From positions 4,340,001 to 4,404,000 of the forward strand of contig NZ_CP119754.1 in the NCBI RefSeq assembly GCF_029319185.1: a stretch of 64,000 bases of DNA, read 5' to 3'. Positions 7,962 to 17,025 of the stretch are shown in pieces. The notes under the pieces are model-generated. The model did no database searches. It had not been told where the DNA came from and was given only the letters and a program-made list of their open reading frames with translations. A program made the position numbers and the translations under genes. Origin of the DNA: Superficieibacter sp. HKU1. GTDB taxonomy: Bacteria > Pseudomonadota > Gammaproteobacteria > Enterobacterales > Enterobacteriaceae. Numbering within the stretch: position 1 is the stretch's first letter; every line of letters starts with the position of its first letter.

Positions 7962-8528
7962 TTATTTTACGCGGGAAACGTATTCACCAGAGCGGGTATC
8001 CACTTTGATCACTTCGCCCGTCTGGACGAACAGCGGCACTTTCACCACGGCACCGGTAGACAGTTTAGCGGGTTTACCGCCAGTACCGGCGGTGTCGCCT
8101 TTCAGGCCCGGATCGGTTTCAACGATTTCCAGTTCAACGAAGTTCGGCGGGGTTACAGAGATCGGCTGGCCGTTCCACAGGGTCACGATGCACTCAGCCT
8201 GGTCCAGCAGCCATTTTTCGCTGTCGCCAATGGCTTTTGCGTCTGCAGAAAGCTGCTCGAAGGTTTCGTTATTCATGAAGTGCCAGAACTCACCGTCGTT
8301 GTACAGGTAAGTCAGGTTCATATCGATAACGTCAGCGCCTTCAGCAGAATCGGTAGACTTGAAGGTTTTCTCTACGCGGGTGCCGGTCAGCAGACGACGC
8401 ATCTTAACGCGTGCAAACGCCTGACCTTTACCTGGTTTAACGAATTCGCTGGCTTCGACCGCATAAGGTTCGCCGTCCAACATGATTTTAAGACCAGCAC
8501 GAAAATCGTTGCTATAGTAAGTCGCCAT
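7962..8528 (-). CDS. efp: Elongation factor P
   Basis: Translation factor that rescues ribosomes stalled at consecutive prolines. 188 residues, the family length, with three beta-barrel domains. Lys34 in the loop EFVKPGKGQAF is the residue beta-lysylated by EpmA. An in-frame ATG 114 bases upstream was rejected: MATYYSNDFRAG at 8528 is the universal start and AGAGGGCC lies upstream. The gene diverges from epmB across 40 bp. Confidence 0.98.
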   Translation of the reverse strand: MATYYSNDFRAGLKIMLDGEPYAVEASEFVKPGKGQAFARVKMRRLLTGTRVEKTFKSTDSAEGADVIDMNLTYLYNDGEFWHFMNNETFEQLSADAKAIGDSEKWLLDQAECIVTLWNGQPISVTPPNFVELEIVETDPGLKGDTAGTGGKPAKLSTGAVVKVPLFVQTGEVIKVDTRSGEYVSRVK

Positions 8529-8568
8529 AAGGCCCTCTGAAATTGTTAAATGGTAGCTAAGCCACAAA

Positions 8569-9597
8569 ATGGCGCATATTGTAACCCTAAATACCCCGTC
8601 CCGAGAAGATTGGTTAACGCAACTTGCCGATGTTATTACCAATCCCGATGAACTTCTGCGTCTTCTGAATATAGACGCTGATGATGCTCTGCTCGCAGGA
8701 ATTGAGGCAAAACGCCTGTTTGCCCTGCGCGTGCCCCGTGCGTTTGCGGCGCGTATGCAGAAAGGCGACCCGCACGATCCGTTGTTGCGTCAAGTACTTA
8801 CCTCGCAGGACGAGTTTATCGTCACGCCTGGTTTCAGCGCCGATCCGCTGGATGAGCAGCATAGCGTGGTGCCTGGTTTGCTGCACAAGTACCAGAATCG
8901 TGCGCTGCTGCTGGTAAAAGGCGGCTGTGCGGTTAACTGCCGCTATTGCTTCCGTCGTCACTTCCCTTACGCCGATAATCAGGGGAACAAACGTAACTGG
9001 CAAACCGCGCTGGACTACATTGCTGCGCATCCTGAGCTGGATGAAATTATTTTCTCCGGCGGCGATCCGCTGATGGCGAAAGATCACGAGCTGGACTGGC
9101 TGCTTTCGGCGCTTGAAGCGATCCCGCACATTAAGCGCCTGCGTATTCATAGTCGTTTACCCATTGTGATCCCTGCCCGCATTACGCAGACCCTGGCGGC
9201 ACGTTTTGCCCGTTCATCGCTGCAAATTCTGCTGGTGAACCATATCAACCATGCTAACGAGATTGACGCAGATTTTCGCGCGGCAATGGCAACGCTACGG
9301 CAGGCTGGCGTCACGCTGCTGAACCAGAGTGTCCTGCTGCGCGGTGTCAACGACAGTGCAAAAACGCTTGCCGCGTTGAGCAATGCGCTGTTTGATGCTG
9401 GCGTGATGCCCTACTATCTTCACGTGCTGGATAAAGTTCAGGGCGCAGCGCATTTTCTGGTCAGCGACGAGGAAGCGCGAACGATCATGCGGGAGCTGTT
9501 GACGCTAATTTCAGGGTATATGGTGCCGAAACTGGCGCGTGAAATTGGCGGCGAGCCCAGCAAAACGCCGATTGATTTACATTTACGGCAAAAATGA
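8569..9597 (+). CDS. epmB: EpmB, lysine 2,3-aminomutase for EF-P modification
   Basis: Radical SAM enzyme that converts L-alpha-lysine to (R)-beta-lysine with a [4Fe-4S] cluster and pyridoxal phosphate. 342 residues. The cluster motif CxxxCxxC is Cys120, Cys124 and Cys127 (GGCAVNCRYCFRRH), followed by IFSGGDPL, the SAM-binding GGD-type motif. The C-terminal region (PYYLHVLDKVQGAAHF) contains family-conserved residues. It supplies the substrate of EpmA and diverges from efp, so all three EF-P modification genes are in this window. Confidence 0.97.
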   Translation: MAHIVTLNTPSREDWLTQLADVITNPDELLRLLNIDADDALLAGIEAKRLFALRVPRAFAARMQKGDPHDPLLRQVLTSQDEFIVTPGFSADPLDEQHSVVPGLLHKYQNRALLLVKGGCAVNCRYCFRRHFPYADNQGNKRNWQTALDYIAAHPELDEIIFSGGDPLMAKDHELDWLLSALEAIPHIKRLRIHSRLPIVIPARITQTLAARFARSSLQILLVNHINHANEIDADFRAAMATLRQAGVTLLNQSVLLRGVNDSAKTLAALSNALFDAGVMPYYLHVLDKVQGAAHFLVSDEEARTIMRELLTLISGYMVPKLAREIGGEPSKTPIDLHLRQK

Positions 9598-9626
9598 TTT
9601 TTATCTATTAAATCATTTTATCAATA

Positions 9627-9658
9627 TGCTCAGGCTGACGTGCAACTCAGCCTGAGCA
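9627..9658. terminator. 12-bp perfect inverted repeat after epmB
   Basis: TGCTCAGGCTGA (9627-9638) pairs with TCAGCCTGAGCA (9647-9658) across an 8-nt loop. No good T-run follows on either strand, so it may be a terminator of the epmB transcript or an RNA end-protecting hairpin. The remaining 125 bp to yjeJ are AT-rich and hold its probable promoter. Confidence 0.5.
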
Positions 9659-9784
9659 CAATTGGTCATTGTATTCTTGCCTCAGTACATTAAAATAATG
9701 CCGCAGAATGCCAACTTTAAATATACAATTTAATTATTAATAACTTTTAACTATTATTTATATAAATGGTTAGGGAGAACCGCA

Positions 9785-10645
9785 ATGGCGATAAATATTA
9801 AAGGAATAAACACCGGAGTTATCCGTCAGGGTGATACTTTTGTGGCGCTGGCGTTTAAAATCAGACAGCCGAGAAATAAAGAAACCACGCTTTTTTTCCC
9901 TGCGCTGGTACTCAGAGACCTGCTTATCGCGCTGGAGCATCGCCTCTGGCAGCACAGCCAGATGCCTGAAGAACAGCGGCTGGCACTGTCCAAAGCCCGT
10001 GACGCCGCTACCAAAAAAATGCATGCCAGCATTCCGACGCTCACTGTGGAGGAGTTGCGCGATGCTGATGCTTCGCAGCGGGTGGAGAACCTGGAGCTTA
10101 GCGACAATAAAGGCGAAAATTTACTTTTCAAATTGAGCCTTAACGGCGGCGATATACTGGACGTCGAAATTAACGAGCTGCAAATTTCGTTAATCGTGCA
10201 GGCAATTATTCATGCAATAAATAATGCGAAAATGCGCGAGCTGTCATTGCGCCTGTCTTCGCTGCTCGACTTCCTGCCGTTATATGATGTGGACTGCCTG
10301 GCGAATGGCAGTCTGGAATATGACACTTATCAGCAGCCTGAATGGAAATTACAGCTTTTCAATCATTACCTGGCGATGGTTTATCAGTACACCGACGAAA
10401 AAGGTCAGCTGCAGCAGTGCGGCACGGTGGTGAAAACGCGCAGTAAGTCAGAAACCAAACAGGCTGAAGCCATCTCTCGTCGCCTGCTGGCTTACAGCCG
10501 TCGTCTGAGCAAACTGAAAGACAAGCCCTGTGAAGTATTTGTCAAAACCCTCACGACAGATAACGCACACCCGCTCTCACAAGAGCAATGTATGCGCGCG
10601 CTGTATCAGCTACGCATGAGCGTTCAGCAGAAAGCCTCCGCCTGA
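9785..10645 (+). CDS. yjeJ: Uncharacterised protein YjeJ
   Basis: Protein of unknown function, 286 residues, recognised by similarity to E. coli YjeJ (INIKGINTGVIRQGD near the N-terminus, RDLLIALEHRL at about 45-55) and by position between epmB and yjeI. It has no signal peptide or membrane segment and appears cytoplasmic; the C-terminal 60 residues are basic and helix-rich (RRLLAYSRRLSKLKDK). AGGGAGAA lies before the ATG. No catalytic motif is visible and no function is proposed. Confidence 0.9.
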   Translation: MAINIKGINTGVIRQGDTFVALAFKIRQPRNKETTLFFPALVLRDLLIALEHRLWQHSQMPEEQRLALSKARDAATKKMHASIPTLTVEELRDADASQRVENLELSDNKGENLLFKLSLNGGDILDVEINELQISLIVQAIIHAINNAKMRELSLRLSSLLDFLPLYDVDCLANGSLEYDTYQQPEWKLQLFNHYLAMVYQYTDEKGQLQQCGTVVKTRSKSETKQAEAISRRLLAYSRRLSKLKDKPCEVFVKTLTTDNAHPLSQEQCMRALYQLRMSVQQKASA

Positions 10646-10654
10646 TAGCGTAAT

Positions 10655-10675
10655 ATGCCCCCATTCCGGGGGCAT
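10655..10675. terminator. Hairpin between convergent yjeJ and yjeI
   Basis: ATGCCCCC (10655-10662) pairs with GGGGGCAT (10668-10675). It lies between two convergent genes and could serve both. T-tracts are poor on both sides. Confidence 0.5.
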
Positions 10676-10688
10676 GACATAACGGCAA

Positions 10689-11042
10689 TCAGTTCGGGCA
10701 CTTATATACCTGGCCCTGCATTTCGCTGGCGGTCGGTACAAAGCTCGACAACATTCCCTGCGTTGGGCTACTTACGCCATAAATCACGTTGCCGCCCATC
10801 TGTGCCGCTTCATTACGCAGGGCGTTTGCCGCACCACGCATTGAACCGCCCTCTTCGCCGTGTTGGCCGGACAGCCAGTTACTTTGTTTGCCCGTCGCGG
10901 TGCCAACTAGCTGGCACTCCGCACCCGGCTTATCTTCAACAAAGCGAACACTCTGTCCACCGGCGGTCAGATCGTTACTGGCGCTACAACCTGCCAGCAG
11001 TAACGCTACACCCACGATCCCTGCTGAGACTTTTACGCGCAT
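10689..11042 (-). CDS. yjeI: DUF4156 lipoprotein YjeI
   Basis: Small envelope lipoprotein of unknown function, 117 residues. The signal peptide ends in lipobox LAGC with lipidated Cys19. The mature protein carries the DUF4156 pattern (GAECQLVGTATGKQ, SMRGAANALRNEAAQMGGNVIYG). The ATG at 11042 is chosen over one 18 bases upstream because it matches the E. coli length and leaves a normal signal peptide. It lies between yjeJ and groEL, as in E. coli. Confidence 0.93.
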   Translation of the reverse strand: MRVKVSAGIVGVALLLAGCSASNDLTAGGQSVRFVEDKPGAECQLVGTATGKQSNWLSGQHGEEGGSMRGAANALRNEAAQMGGNVIYGVSSPTQGMLSSFVPTASEMQGQVYKCPN

Positions 11043-11114
11043 GTTATTCCTCGTTATCAATTAGCGGGACAAACCTGTCCGTGTGTAAATGTTATACTAA
11101 AAAGATGACCAAAA

Positions 11115-11145
11115 GAAAAACCCCCGGACATTTCTGCCCGGGGGT
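11115..11145 (-). terminator. groESL operon terminator
   Basis: On the minus strand, ACCCCCGG pairs with CCGGGGGT (complements of 11138-11145 and 11120-11127), followed by TTTTTCTTTT. It lies about 30 bp after the groEL stop: a textbook intrinsic terminator. Confidence 0.9.
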
Positions 11146-11173
11146 TTATTCATTTCTGCGAGGTGCAGGGCAA

Positions 11174-12820
11174 TTACATCATGCCGCCCATACCACCCAT
11201 GCCGCCCATACCACCAGCAGCCCCTAAGTCAGGCGCATCGCTTTTCGGCAGGTCGGTTACCATGCACTCGGTGGTGATCATCAGACCGGCTACAGATGCC
11301 GCGTACTGCAGAGCAGAACGGGTCACTTTAGTCGGATCCAGGATACCCATGTCGATCATGTTGCCGTATTCTTCGGTAGCCGCGTTGTAACCGTAGTTGC
11401 CGTCGCCCGCTTTCACGGTGTTAGCTACCACTGACGGTTCTTCACCGCAGTTCAGCACGATCTGACGCAGTGGAGCTTCCATTGCGCGCAGCGCAACTTT
11501 GATACCCACGTTCTGATCTTCGTTCTGACCACGCAGTTCGCCCAGCTTGGAGGCTACGCGGATCAGCGCAACGCCACCACCAGCAACCACGCCTTCTTCT
11601 ACCGCAGCACGGGTCGCGTGCAGGGCATCTTCAACGCGCGCTTTCTTCTCTTTCATTTCAACTTCGGTAGCAGCACCGACTTTGATAACGGCCACGCCGC
11701 CTGCCAGTTTCGCTACGCGTTCCTGCAGTTTTTCACGGTCGTAGTCGGAAGTCGCTTCTTCGATCTGCTGACGGATCTGAGTCACACGACCCTGAATAGC
11801 AGATTCTTCACCCACGCCATCAATGATGGTGGTGGTGTCTTTGTTGATCACAACGCGTTTTGCCTGGCCCAGGTCTTCCAGGGTGGCTTTTTCCAGTTCC
11901 ATGCCGATCTCTTCAGAGATCACGGTACCACCGGTCAGGGTAGCGATATCCTGCAGCATCGCTTTACGACGGTCGCCGAAGCCCGGTGCTTTAACCGCAG
12001 CCACTTTCACGATACCGCGCATGGTGTTAACCACCAGGGTCGCCAGCGCTTCGCCTTCAACGTCTTCAGCGATGATCAGCAGCGGTTTGCCTGCTTTTGC
12101 CACGGCTTCCAGAACCGGCAGCATTTCGCGGATGTTGGAGATTTTTTTATCAGCCAGCAGGATGAACGGGCTTTCCAGTTCTACTGCGCCAGTTTCCGGC
12201 TTGTTGATGAAGTAAGGAGACAGGTAGCCACGGTCGAACTGCATACCTTCAACCACGTCCAGTTCGTCCTGCAGACCGGTACCGTCTTCAACGGTGATCA
12301 CGCCTTCTTTACCGACTTTGTCCATCGCTTCCGCGATCAGTTTACCTACGGTTTCGTCGGAGTTAGCGGAGATGGTACCTACCTGAGCAATGGCTTTGGA
12401 GTCAGAGCACGGTACGGACAGCGCTTTCAGCTCTTCAACCGCAGCAGTGACCGCTTTGTCGATACCACGTTTCAGGTCCATCGGGTTCATACCCGCAGCC
12501 ACGGCTTTCAGACCTTCAGTAATGATGGACTGTGCCAGCACGGTTGCGGTGGTGGTGCCGTCGCCCGCAGCGTCGTTCGCTTTAGAGGCCACTTCTTTCA
12601 CCATCTGCGCGCCCATGTTTTCGAACTTGTCTTCCAGCTCGATTTCACGTGCTACGGACACGCCATCTTTGGTGATGGTCGGTGCACCGAAAGATTTATC
12701 CAGAACTACGTTACGGCCTTTCGGGCCGAGGGTAACTTTCACTGCATCTGCCAGTACGTTTACGCCGCGCAGCATTTTCACACGAGCGTCGTTACCGAAT
12801 TTTACGTCTTTAGCTGCCAT
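11174..12820 (-). CDS. groEL: Chaperonin GroEL
   Basis: ATP-driven 14-subunit folding chamber. 548 residues, starting MAAKDVKFGNDARVKMLRGV and ending in the flexible GGM repeat tail. The nucleotide-binding segment GDGTTTATVLAQ (about 86-97) and the conserved apical-domain sequence are intact. It follows groES by 43 bp in the usual operon with a heat-shock promoter upstream of groES. Several long reading frames on the opposite strand are coding-bias shadows. Confidence 0.99.
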   Translation of the reverse strand: MAAKDVKFGNDARVKMLRGVNVLADAVKVTLGPKGRNVVLDKSFGAPTITKDGVSVAREIELEDKFENMGAQMVKEVASKANDAAGDGTTTATVLAQSIITEGLKAVAAGMNPMDLKRGIDKAVTAAVEELKALSVPCSDSKAIAQVGTISANSDETVGKLIAEAMDKVGKEGVITVEDGTGLQDELDVVEGMQFDRGYLSPYFINKPETGAVELESPFILLADKKISNIREMLPVLEAVAKAGKPLLIIAEDVEGEALATLVVNTMRGIVKVAAVKAPGFGDRRKAMLQDIATLTGGTVISEEIGMELEKATLEDLGQAKRVVINKDTTTIIDGVGEESAIQGRVTQIRQQIEEATSDYDREKLQERVAKLAGGVAVIKVGAATEVEMKEKKARVEDALHATRAAVEEGVVAGGGVALIRVASKLGELRGQNEDQNVGIKVALRAMEAPLRQIVLNCGEEPSVVANTVKAGDGNYGYNAATEEYGNMIDMGILDPTKVTRSALQYAASVAGLMITTECMVTDLPKSDAPDLGAAGGMGGMGGMGGMM

Positions 12821-12863
12821 TTTTTCTTTCCCTTAAATTCGTATGTTCAGTGTCGTTCGCGAA

Positions 12864-13157
12864 TTACGCTTCAACAATTGCCAGGATGTCGCTTTCGGAC
12901 ATGATCAACACTTCTTCATTGTCGATCTTCTCGGATTTCACACCGTAGCCATCGTTAAAAATCACGATGTCGCCCACTTTAACGTCCAGCGGCTGCACAT
13001 TACCGTTTTCCAGGATGCGGCCTTTACCGACAGCGATGATTTCGCCACGAGTTGATTTGCCTGCTGCAGAACCGGTCAGAACGATACCGCCAGCCGATTT
13101 GGATTCAACTTCTTTGCGTTTGACGATCACACGATCATGTAGCGGACGAATACTCAT
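12864..13157 (-). CDS. groES: Co-chaperonin GroES
   Basis: Heptameric lid of the GroEL chamber. 97 residues, starting MSIRPLHDRVIVKRKEVE, with the mobile loop (SAGGIVLTGSAAGKSTRG at about 16-33) that contacts GroEL. The ATG at 13157, preceded by AAGGAGAG, is the family start; upstream in-frame ATGs give an unsupported extension. First gene of groESL. Confidence 0.98.
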   Translation of the reverse strand: MSIRPLHDRVIVKRKEVESKSAGGIVLTGSAAGKSTRGEIIAVGKGRILENGNVQPLDVKVGDIVIFNDGYGVKSEKIDNEEVLIMSESDILAIVEA

Positions 13158-13237
13158 TGATAGCTCTCCTTTGAGAAAGTCTTTATCAGTTATGGATGAC
13201 GTCAGAGAGCCACAGGCTTCTCCGACTGGTGCCTGAG

Positions 13238-13268
13238 AGATGGGGGTCGCTTTTTGCCCCTTCAAGGG
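13238..13268 (-). promoter_or_regulatory. Sigma-32 heat-shock promoter of groESL
   Basis: On the minus strand, the -35 element CCCTTGAA (complement of 13261-13268) and the -10 element CCCCATCT (complement of 13238-13245) are separated by 15 bp. This matches the E. coli groE promoter in sequence and spacing. The start codon of groES lies about 75 bp downstream. Confidence 0.9.
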
Positions 13269-13387
13269 GGAAGACGAAAAAAAATTTTATTCCCGGCGAT
13301 TAATCGCTTCGCATTGCGATACCGGGGCGCTCCAGACGGAGTGTGGTACCATCGGTGACGCGTAAATCGTTAATTGAGAACTGATTG

Positions 13388-14635
13388 ATGTCTGGATTAA
13401 AACAGGAGCTGGGACTGGCTCAGGGCGTGGGGTTGCTTTCCACGTCATTGTTGGGAACCGGCGTTTTTGCCGTTCCGGCGCTGGCGGCGCTGGTCGCGGG
13501 AAATAACAGTTTATGGGCCTGGCCCGTGCTGATTGTGCTGGTGTTTCCGATTGCCATCGTCTTCGCCATCCTGGGGCGTCATTTTCCCAGCGCGGGCGGC
13601 GTAGCGCATTTTGTCGGCATGGCGTTTGGCCCGCGTCTTGAACGCGTTACCGGCTGGCTATTTTTGTCAGTTATTCCGGTAGGCCTCCCCGCTGCGCTAC
13701 ATATCGCCGCCGGGTTCTGGCAGGCAATGTTTGGCTGGTACGGCTGGCAATTGCTTATCGCCGAACTGATCACTCTCGCGCTCATCTGGTTTATTGGCAC
13801 ACGTGGCGCAGGCTCCAGCGCTAATTTACAAAGTCTGGTAGCGCTGCTGATCGTCGCGCTGATTGTGGCTATCTGGTGGTTTGGCGATATTCCCCTGGCA
13901 CACATCCCCTTCCCTGCCCCGCAGGACATTCAGACTCCGGCGCTGTTTTCCGCCCTGGCCGTAATGTTCTGGTGCTTTGTCGGGCTGGAGGCTTTTGCCC
14001 ATCTGGCTTCCGAATTCAAACACCCGGAACGTGATTTCCCGCGGGCGCTGATGATCGGGTTATTGCTGGCAGGGACGGTGTACTGGGCCTGCACCGTGGT
14101 GGTCCTGCACTTTAACGCTTACGGCGAAGATCGTGCTGCCGCCGCCTCGCTGCCCGCCATCGTGGTGCAGCTTTTTGGCGTTAAGGCGCAGTGGGTGGCC
14201 TGCATTATTGGCTATCTGGCCTGCTTCGCCAGCCTGAATATTTACATTCAGAGCTTTGCGCGGCTGGTCTGGTCGCAGGCGCTGTATAAACCGCAGAGCC
14301 CGCTTGCGCGTTTGTCGAAAAAACAGCTGCCGATCAACGCGCTCAATGCCGTGCTGGGCTGCTGCGTTATCTGCACCATCGCGATTTACGGGCTGGAGAT
14401 TAATCTGGACGCGCTGATCGTCTATGCCAACGGCATCTTTATCATTATTTATCTGCTGTGCATGCTGGCGGGCTGCCGTTTGCTGAAAGGACGTTACCGG
14501 GCGCTGGCGGTGATCGGCAGCCTGTTGTGCCTGCTGCTACTGGCGATGGTGGGATGGAAATGTCTGTATGCCATTATCGTGCTGGCCGCGCTGTGGCTGT
14601 TTTTGCCAAAACGCGGCATTGTCGTACCATCATAA
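13388..14635 (+). CDS. yjeH: L-methionine/branched-chain amino acid exporter YjeH
   Basis: APC-family inner-membrane exporter of methionine and branched-chain amino acids. 415 residues with about 12 hydrophobic segments, starting MSGLKQELGLAQGVGLLSTS. The first-helix signature GTGVFAVPALAALVAG is present. A TTG codon just upstream in frame is not needed: ATG 13388 matches the E. coli start. The gene diverges from groES across 230 bp and converges with fxsA on a shared hairpin. Confidence 0.94.
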   Translation: MSGLKQELGLAQGVGLLSTSLLGTGVFAVPALAALVAGNNSLWAWPVLIVLVFPIAIVFAILGRHFPSAGGVAHFVGMAFGPRLERVTGWLFLSVIPVGLPAALHIAAGFWQAMFGWYGWQLLIAELITLALIWFIGTRGAGSSANLQSLVALLIVALIVAIWWFGDIPLAHIPFPAPQDIQTPALFSALAVMFWCFVGLEAFAHLASEFKHPERDFPRALMIGLLLAGTVYWACTVVVLHFNAYGEDRAAAASLPAIVVQLFGVKAQWVACIIGYLACFASLNIYIQSFARLVWSQALYKPQSPLARLSKKQLPINALNAVLGCCVICTIAIYGLEINLDALIVYANGIFIIIYLLCMLAGCRLLKGRYRALAVIGSLLCLLLLAMVGWKCLYAIIVLAALWLFLPKRGIVVPS

Positions 14636-14640
14636 TCATT

Positions 14641-14670
14641 TAACGGGCCTGAGACATCGCAGGCCCGTTA
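14641..14670. terminator. Bidirectional hairpin between yjeH and fxsA
   Basis: TAACGGGCCT (14641-14650) and AGGCCCGTTA (14661-14670) form a perfect 10-bp stem. Its right arm overlaps the fxsA stop codon. It can act on both converging transcripts. Confidence 0.65.
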
Positions 14671-15138
14671 GCGATCGTCCTTATGCTCAATCCGATCGCG
14701 CTCGTCATCTTTACGCTGGTATTCCCCGTCAAACGTATTTCCCCCGCCGGTTCCGGCGCTGAATCCACCGCCCGGCATGCGTGAAAAGCGCAAATGCGGC
14801 ATCAGCTTCAGGGTCAGATGCTTTTGCACCGGCGGTAACAACAGGAGCAGCCCTAACAGATCGGTGAAGAAGCCCGGCAGCACCAGCAGCAGGCCGGAGA
14901 TGATCAGCGAAACGCTTTTAATCATTTCGCTGGCCGGGCTTTCACCCGCCGCCATCTTCTGTTGCATCAGCAGGAAGTTTTTGAATCCCTGATTACGCAC
15001 CAGCGACATGCCGATAAACGAAGTAAAAATCACCAGCAGCAATGTTAACAGCACGCCCAGCACGTGAGCGACCTGAATGAAAATCGAAATCTCGATATAA
15101 ACGTAAAGAAAAACAGCAAGTAAAGGTATCCAGCGCAC
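14668..15138 (-). CDS. fxsA: FxsA membrane protein
   Basis: Inner-membrane protein whose overproduction relieves F-plasmid exclusion of phage T7; native role unknown. 156 residues. Hydrophobic helices at about 4-45 and 75-100 precede a hydrophilic tail (GGGNTFDGEYQRKDDERDR). The start is taken as GTG 15138: CAGGAGAAGCCA lies directly upstream and the product then begins MRWIPLLAVFLYVYIE as in E. coli. The longer in-frame ATG adds an unconserved basic leader. Divergent from aspA. Confidence 0.9.
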   Translation of the reverse strand: MRWIPLLAVFLYVYIEISIFIQVAHVLGVLLTLLLVIFTSFIGMSLVRNQGFKNFLLMQQKMAAGESPASEMIKSVSLIISGLLLVLPGFFTDLLGLLLLLPPVQKHLTLKLMPHLRFSRMPGGGFSAGTGGGNTFDGEYQRKDDERDRIEHKDDR

Positions 15139-15475
15139 TGGCTTCTCCTGTGGTGGGCAGCGGCAAGTCAGCCTCTGCCAAAATGGGTTTGCAAAACGCA
15201 TCTTTATGAGATGGAGGCGAATCACCAAAGTTCAACCAAATTACCCGGCTATTTTCAGGCTTTCCCCTCAGGGAGTGACACATTTCACACATCAATAATT
15301 ATCTTGCGATCTCGCGCATATTAAGTGATCCAGATTACTGCAATTCGCTATCATCAGCATATGATCGTGGGCACCGGGCCGATTCAGGAGATAATCGTCG
15401 GTCAGAAAATACGCATACCCACATAAATACTGCGTATTTGGTGTAATCATTGGCAGCTTGAAAGAGAAGGTTTAC
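15139..15475. promoter_or_regulatory. fxsA-aspA divergent intergenic region with CRP-like site
   Basis: This 337-bp gap separates divergent fxsA and aspA. A good CRP site candidate, AGTGA-CACATT-TCACA, lies at 15274-15289 and matches 9 of 10 core bases of TGTGA-N6-TCACA. aspA is CRP-activated in E. coli. I see no small gene. The remainder is AT-rich leader sequence. Confidence 0.6.
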
Positions 15476-16912
15476 ATGTTAAACAACATTCGTATCGAAG
15501 AAGACCTGTTGGGCACCAGGGAAGTACCAGCGGATGCCTACTATGGCGTTCACACTCTGAGAGCGATTGAAAACTTCTACATCAGTAACAGCAAAATCAG
15601 CGATATCCCTGAATTTGTACGCGGTATGGTGATGGTGAAGAAAGCAGCGGCTCTGGCCAATAAAGAGCTACAGACCATCCCGAAAAATGTGGCAAACGCC
15701 ATTATCGCCGCCTGTGATGAAGTTCTTAACAATGGCAAATGCATGGATCAGTTCCCGGTTGACGTCTATCAGGGCGGTGCAGGAACCTCCGTCAACATGA
15801 ATACTAATGAGGTGCTGGCGAACATTGGCCTGGAGCTGATGGGCCATCAAAAAGGTGAGTACCAGTTCCTCAATCCTAACGACCACGTCAATAAATGCCA
15901 GTCGACTAACGATGCTTACCCGACCGGTTTCCGCATTGCGGTTTATGCCTCTCTCGTCAAACTGATCGACGCCATTCATCAGCTTGGTGAAGGTTTTGAG
16001 AAGAAAGCGGTTGAATTCCAGGACGTGCTGAAAATGGGCCGTACCCAGCTTCAGGACGCGGTGCCGATGACCCTCGGCCAGGAATTCCACGCCTTTAACG
16101 TTCTGCTCAATGAAGAGACGAAAAACCTGCTGCGCACCGCTGAACTTCTGCTGGAAGTGAACCTTGGCGCAACGGCCATCGGTACGCGTCTGAATACGCC
16201 GGACGGCTATCAGGCGCTGGCGGTGCAGAAGCTGGCTGAAGTCAGCAACCTGCCGGTAGTTCCTGCCGAAGATTTGATCGAAGCAACCTCCGACTGTGGT
16301 GCTTACGTGATGGTTCACAGCTCGCTGAAACGCCTGGCCGTGAAGATGTCGAAAATCTGTAACGACCTGCGCCTGCTCTCTTCCGGTCCGCGTGCCGGGC
16401 TGAACGAAATCAACCTGCCAGAGTTGCAGGCGGGCTCGTCCATTATGCCGGCAAAAGTGAACCCGGTCGTGCCGGAAGTCGTTAACCAGGTCTGTTTTAA
16501 AGTCATCGGTAATGACTCCACCGTGACCATGGCCTCAGAAGCCGGTCAGCTTCAGTTGAACGTGATGGAGCCGGTAATTGGACAGGCGATGTTTGAATCC
16601 ATCCACATCCTTACCAACGCCTGCTACAACCTGCTGGAAAAATGCATCAACGGTATTACGGCCAACAAAGTCGTCTGTGAAAGCTATGTCTACAATTCCA
16701 TCGGGATTGTCACTTACCTGAATCCGTATATCGGCCACCATAACGGCGATATCGTCGGTAAAATTTGCGCTGAAACGGGCAAGAGCGTGCGTGAAGTGGT
16801 CCTGGAGCGCGGGCTGCTCACTGAGGCGGAGCTGGATGATATCTTCTCGGCTCAAAACCTGATGCATCCGGCCTATAAAGCAAAACGTTATACTGATGAA
16901 AGCGAACAGTAA
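15476..16912 (+). CDS. aspA: Aspartate ammonia-lyase AspA
   Basis: Converts L-aspartate to fumarate and ammonia, feeding fumarate respiration. 478 residues. The superfamily signature GSSIMPAKVNP is present (about residues 320-330), as are the substrate-binding TSVNMNTNEV and STNDAYPTG segments. The ATG 15476 (GAGAAGG upstream) gives MLNNIRIEEDLLG; an in-frame ATG 18 bases earlier is less likely. The stretch of about residues 195-290 (for example GTRLNTPDGYQALAVQKLAEV) differs from E. coli AspA as I remember it far more than the flanks. dcuA, the fumarate/aspartate antiporter, is directly downstream. Confidence 0.97.
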   Translation: MLNNIRIEEDLLGTREVPADAYYGVHTLRAIENFYISNSKISDIPEFVRGMVMVKKAAALANKELQTIPKNVANAIIAACDEVLNNGKCMDQFPVDVYQGGAGTSVNMNTNEVLANIGLELMGHQKGEYQFLNPNDHVNKCQSTNDAYPTGFRIAVYASLVKLIDAIHQLGEGFEKKAVEFQDVLKMGRTQLQDAVPMTLGQEFHAFNVLLNEETKNLLRTAELLLEVNLGATAIGTRLNTPDGYQALAVQKLAEVSNLPVVPAEDLIEATSDCGAYVMVHSSLKRLAVKMSKICNDLRLLSSGPRAGLNEINLPELQAGSSIMPAKVNPVVPEVVNQVCFKVIGNDSTVTMASEAGQLQLNVMEPVIGQAMFESIHILTNACYNLLEKCINGITANKVVCESYVYNSIGIVTYLNPYIGHHNGDIVGKICAETGKSVREVVLERGLLTEAELDDIFSAQNLMHPAYKAKRYTDESEQ

Positions 16913-16931
16913 CGGTTTTTGGCTCACCATG

Positions 16932-16962
16932 AAGGCACGTCAGCGATGACGTGCCTTTTTTG
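16932..16962 (+). terminator. aspA terminator
   Basis: AAGGCACGTCA (16932-16942) pairs with TGACGTGCCTT (16947-16957) around the loop GCGA, followed by TTTTTTGTTG. Strong intrinsic terminator; dcuA may be reached by read-through or its own promoter. Confidence 0.9.
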
Positions 16963-17025
16963 TTGCTTGCTTTTACTTAATTACAACAATTTAATATCAA
17001 CTTATTAAAAACAGAGAAGGCATAT

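Noticed and set aside
9785..10645. Assigning a function to YjeJ from its basic C-terminus
   Set aside because: No recognisable domain; DNA or RNA binding would be a guess.
11618..12904. 428-codon frame opposite groEL
   Set aside because: Shadow of the highly biased groEL coding sequence; His/Phe-rich product typical of such antisense frames.
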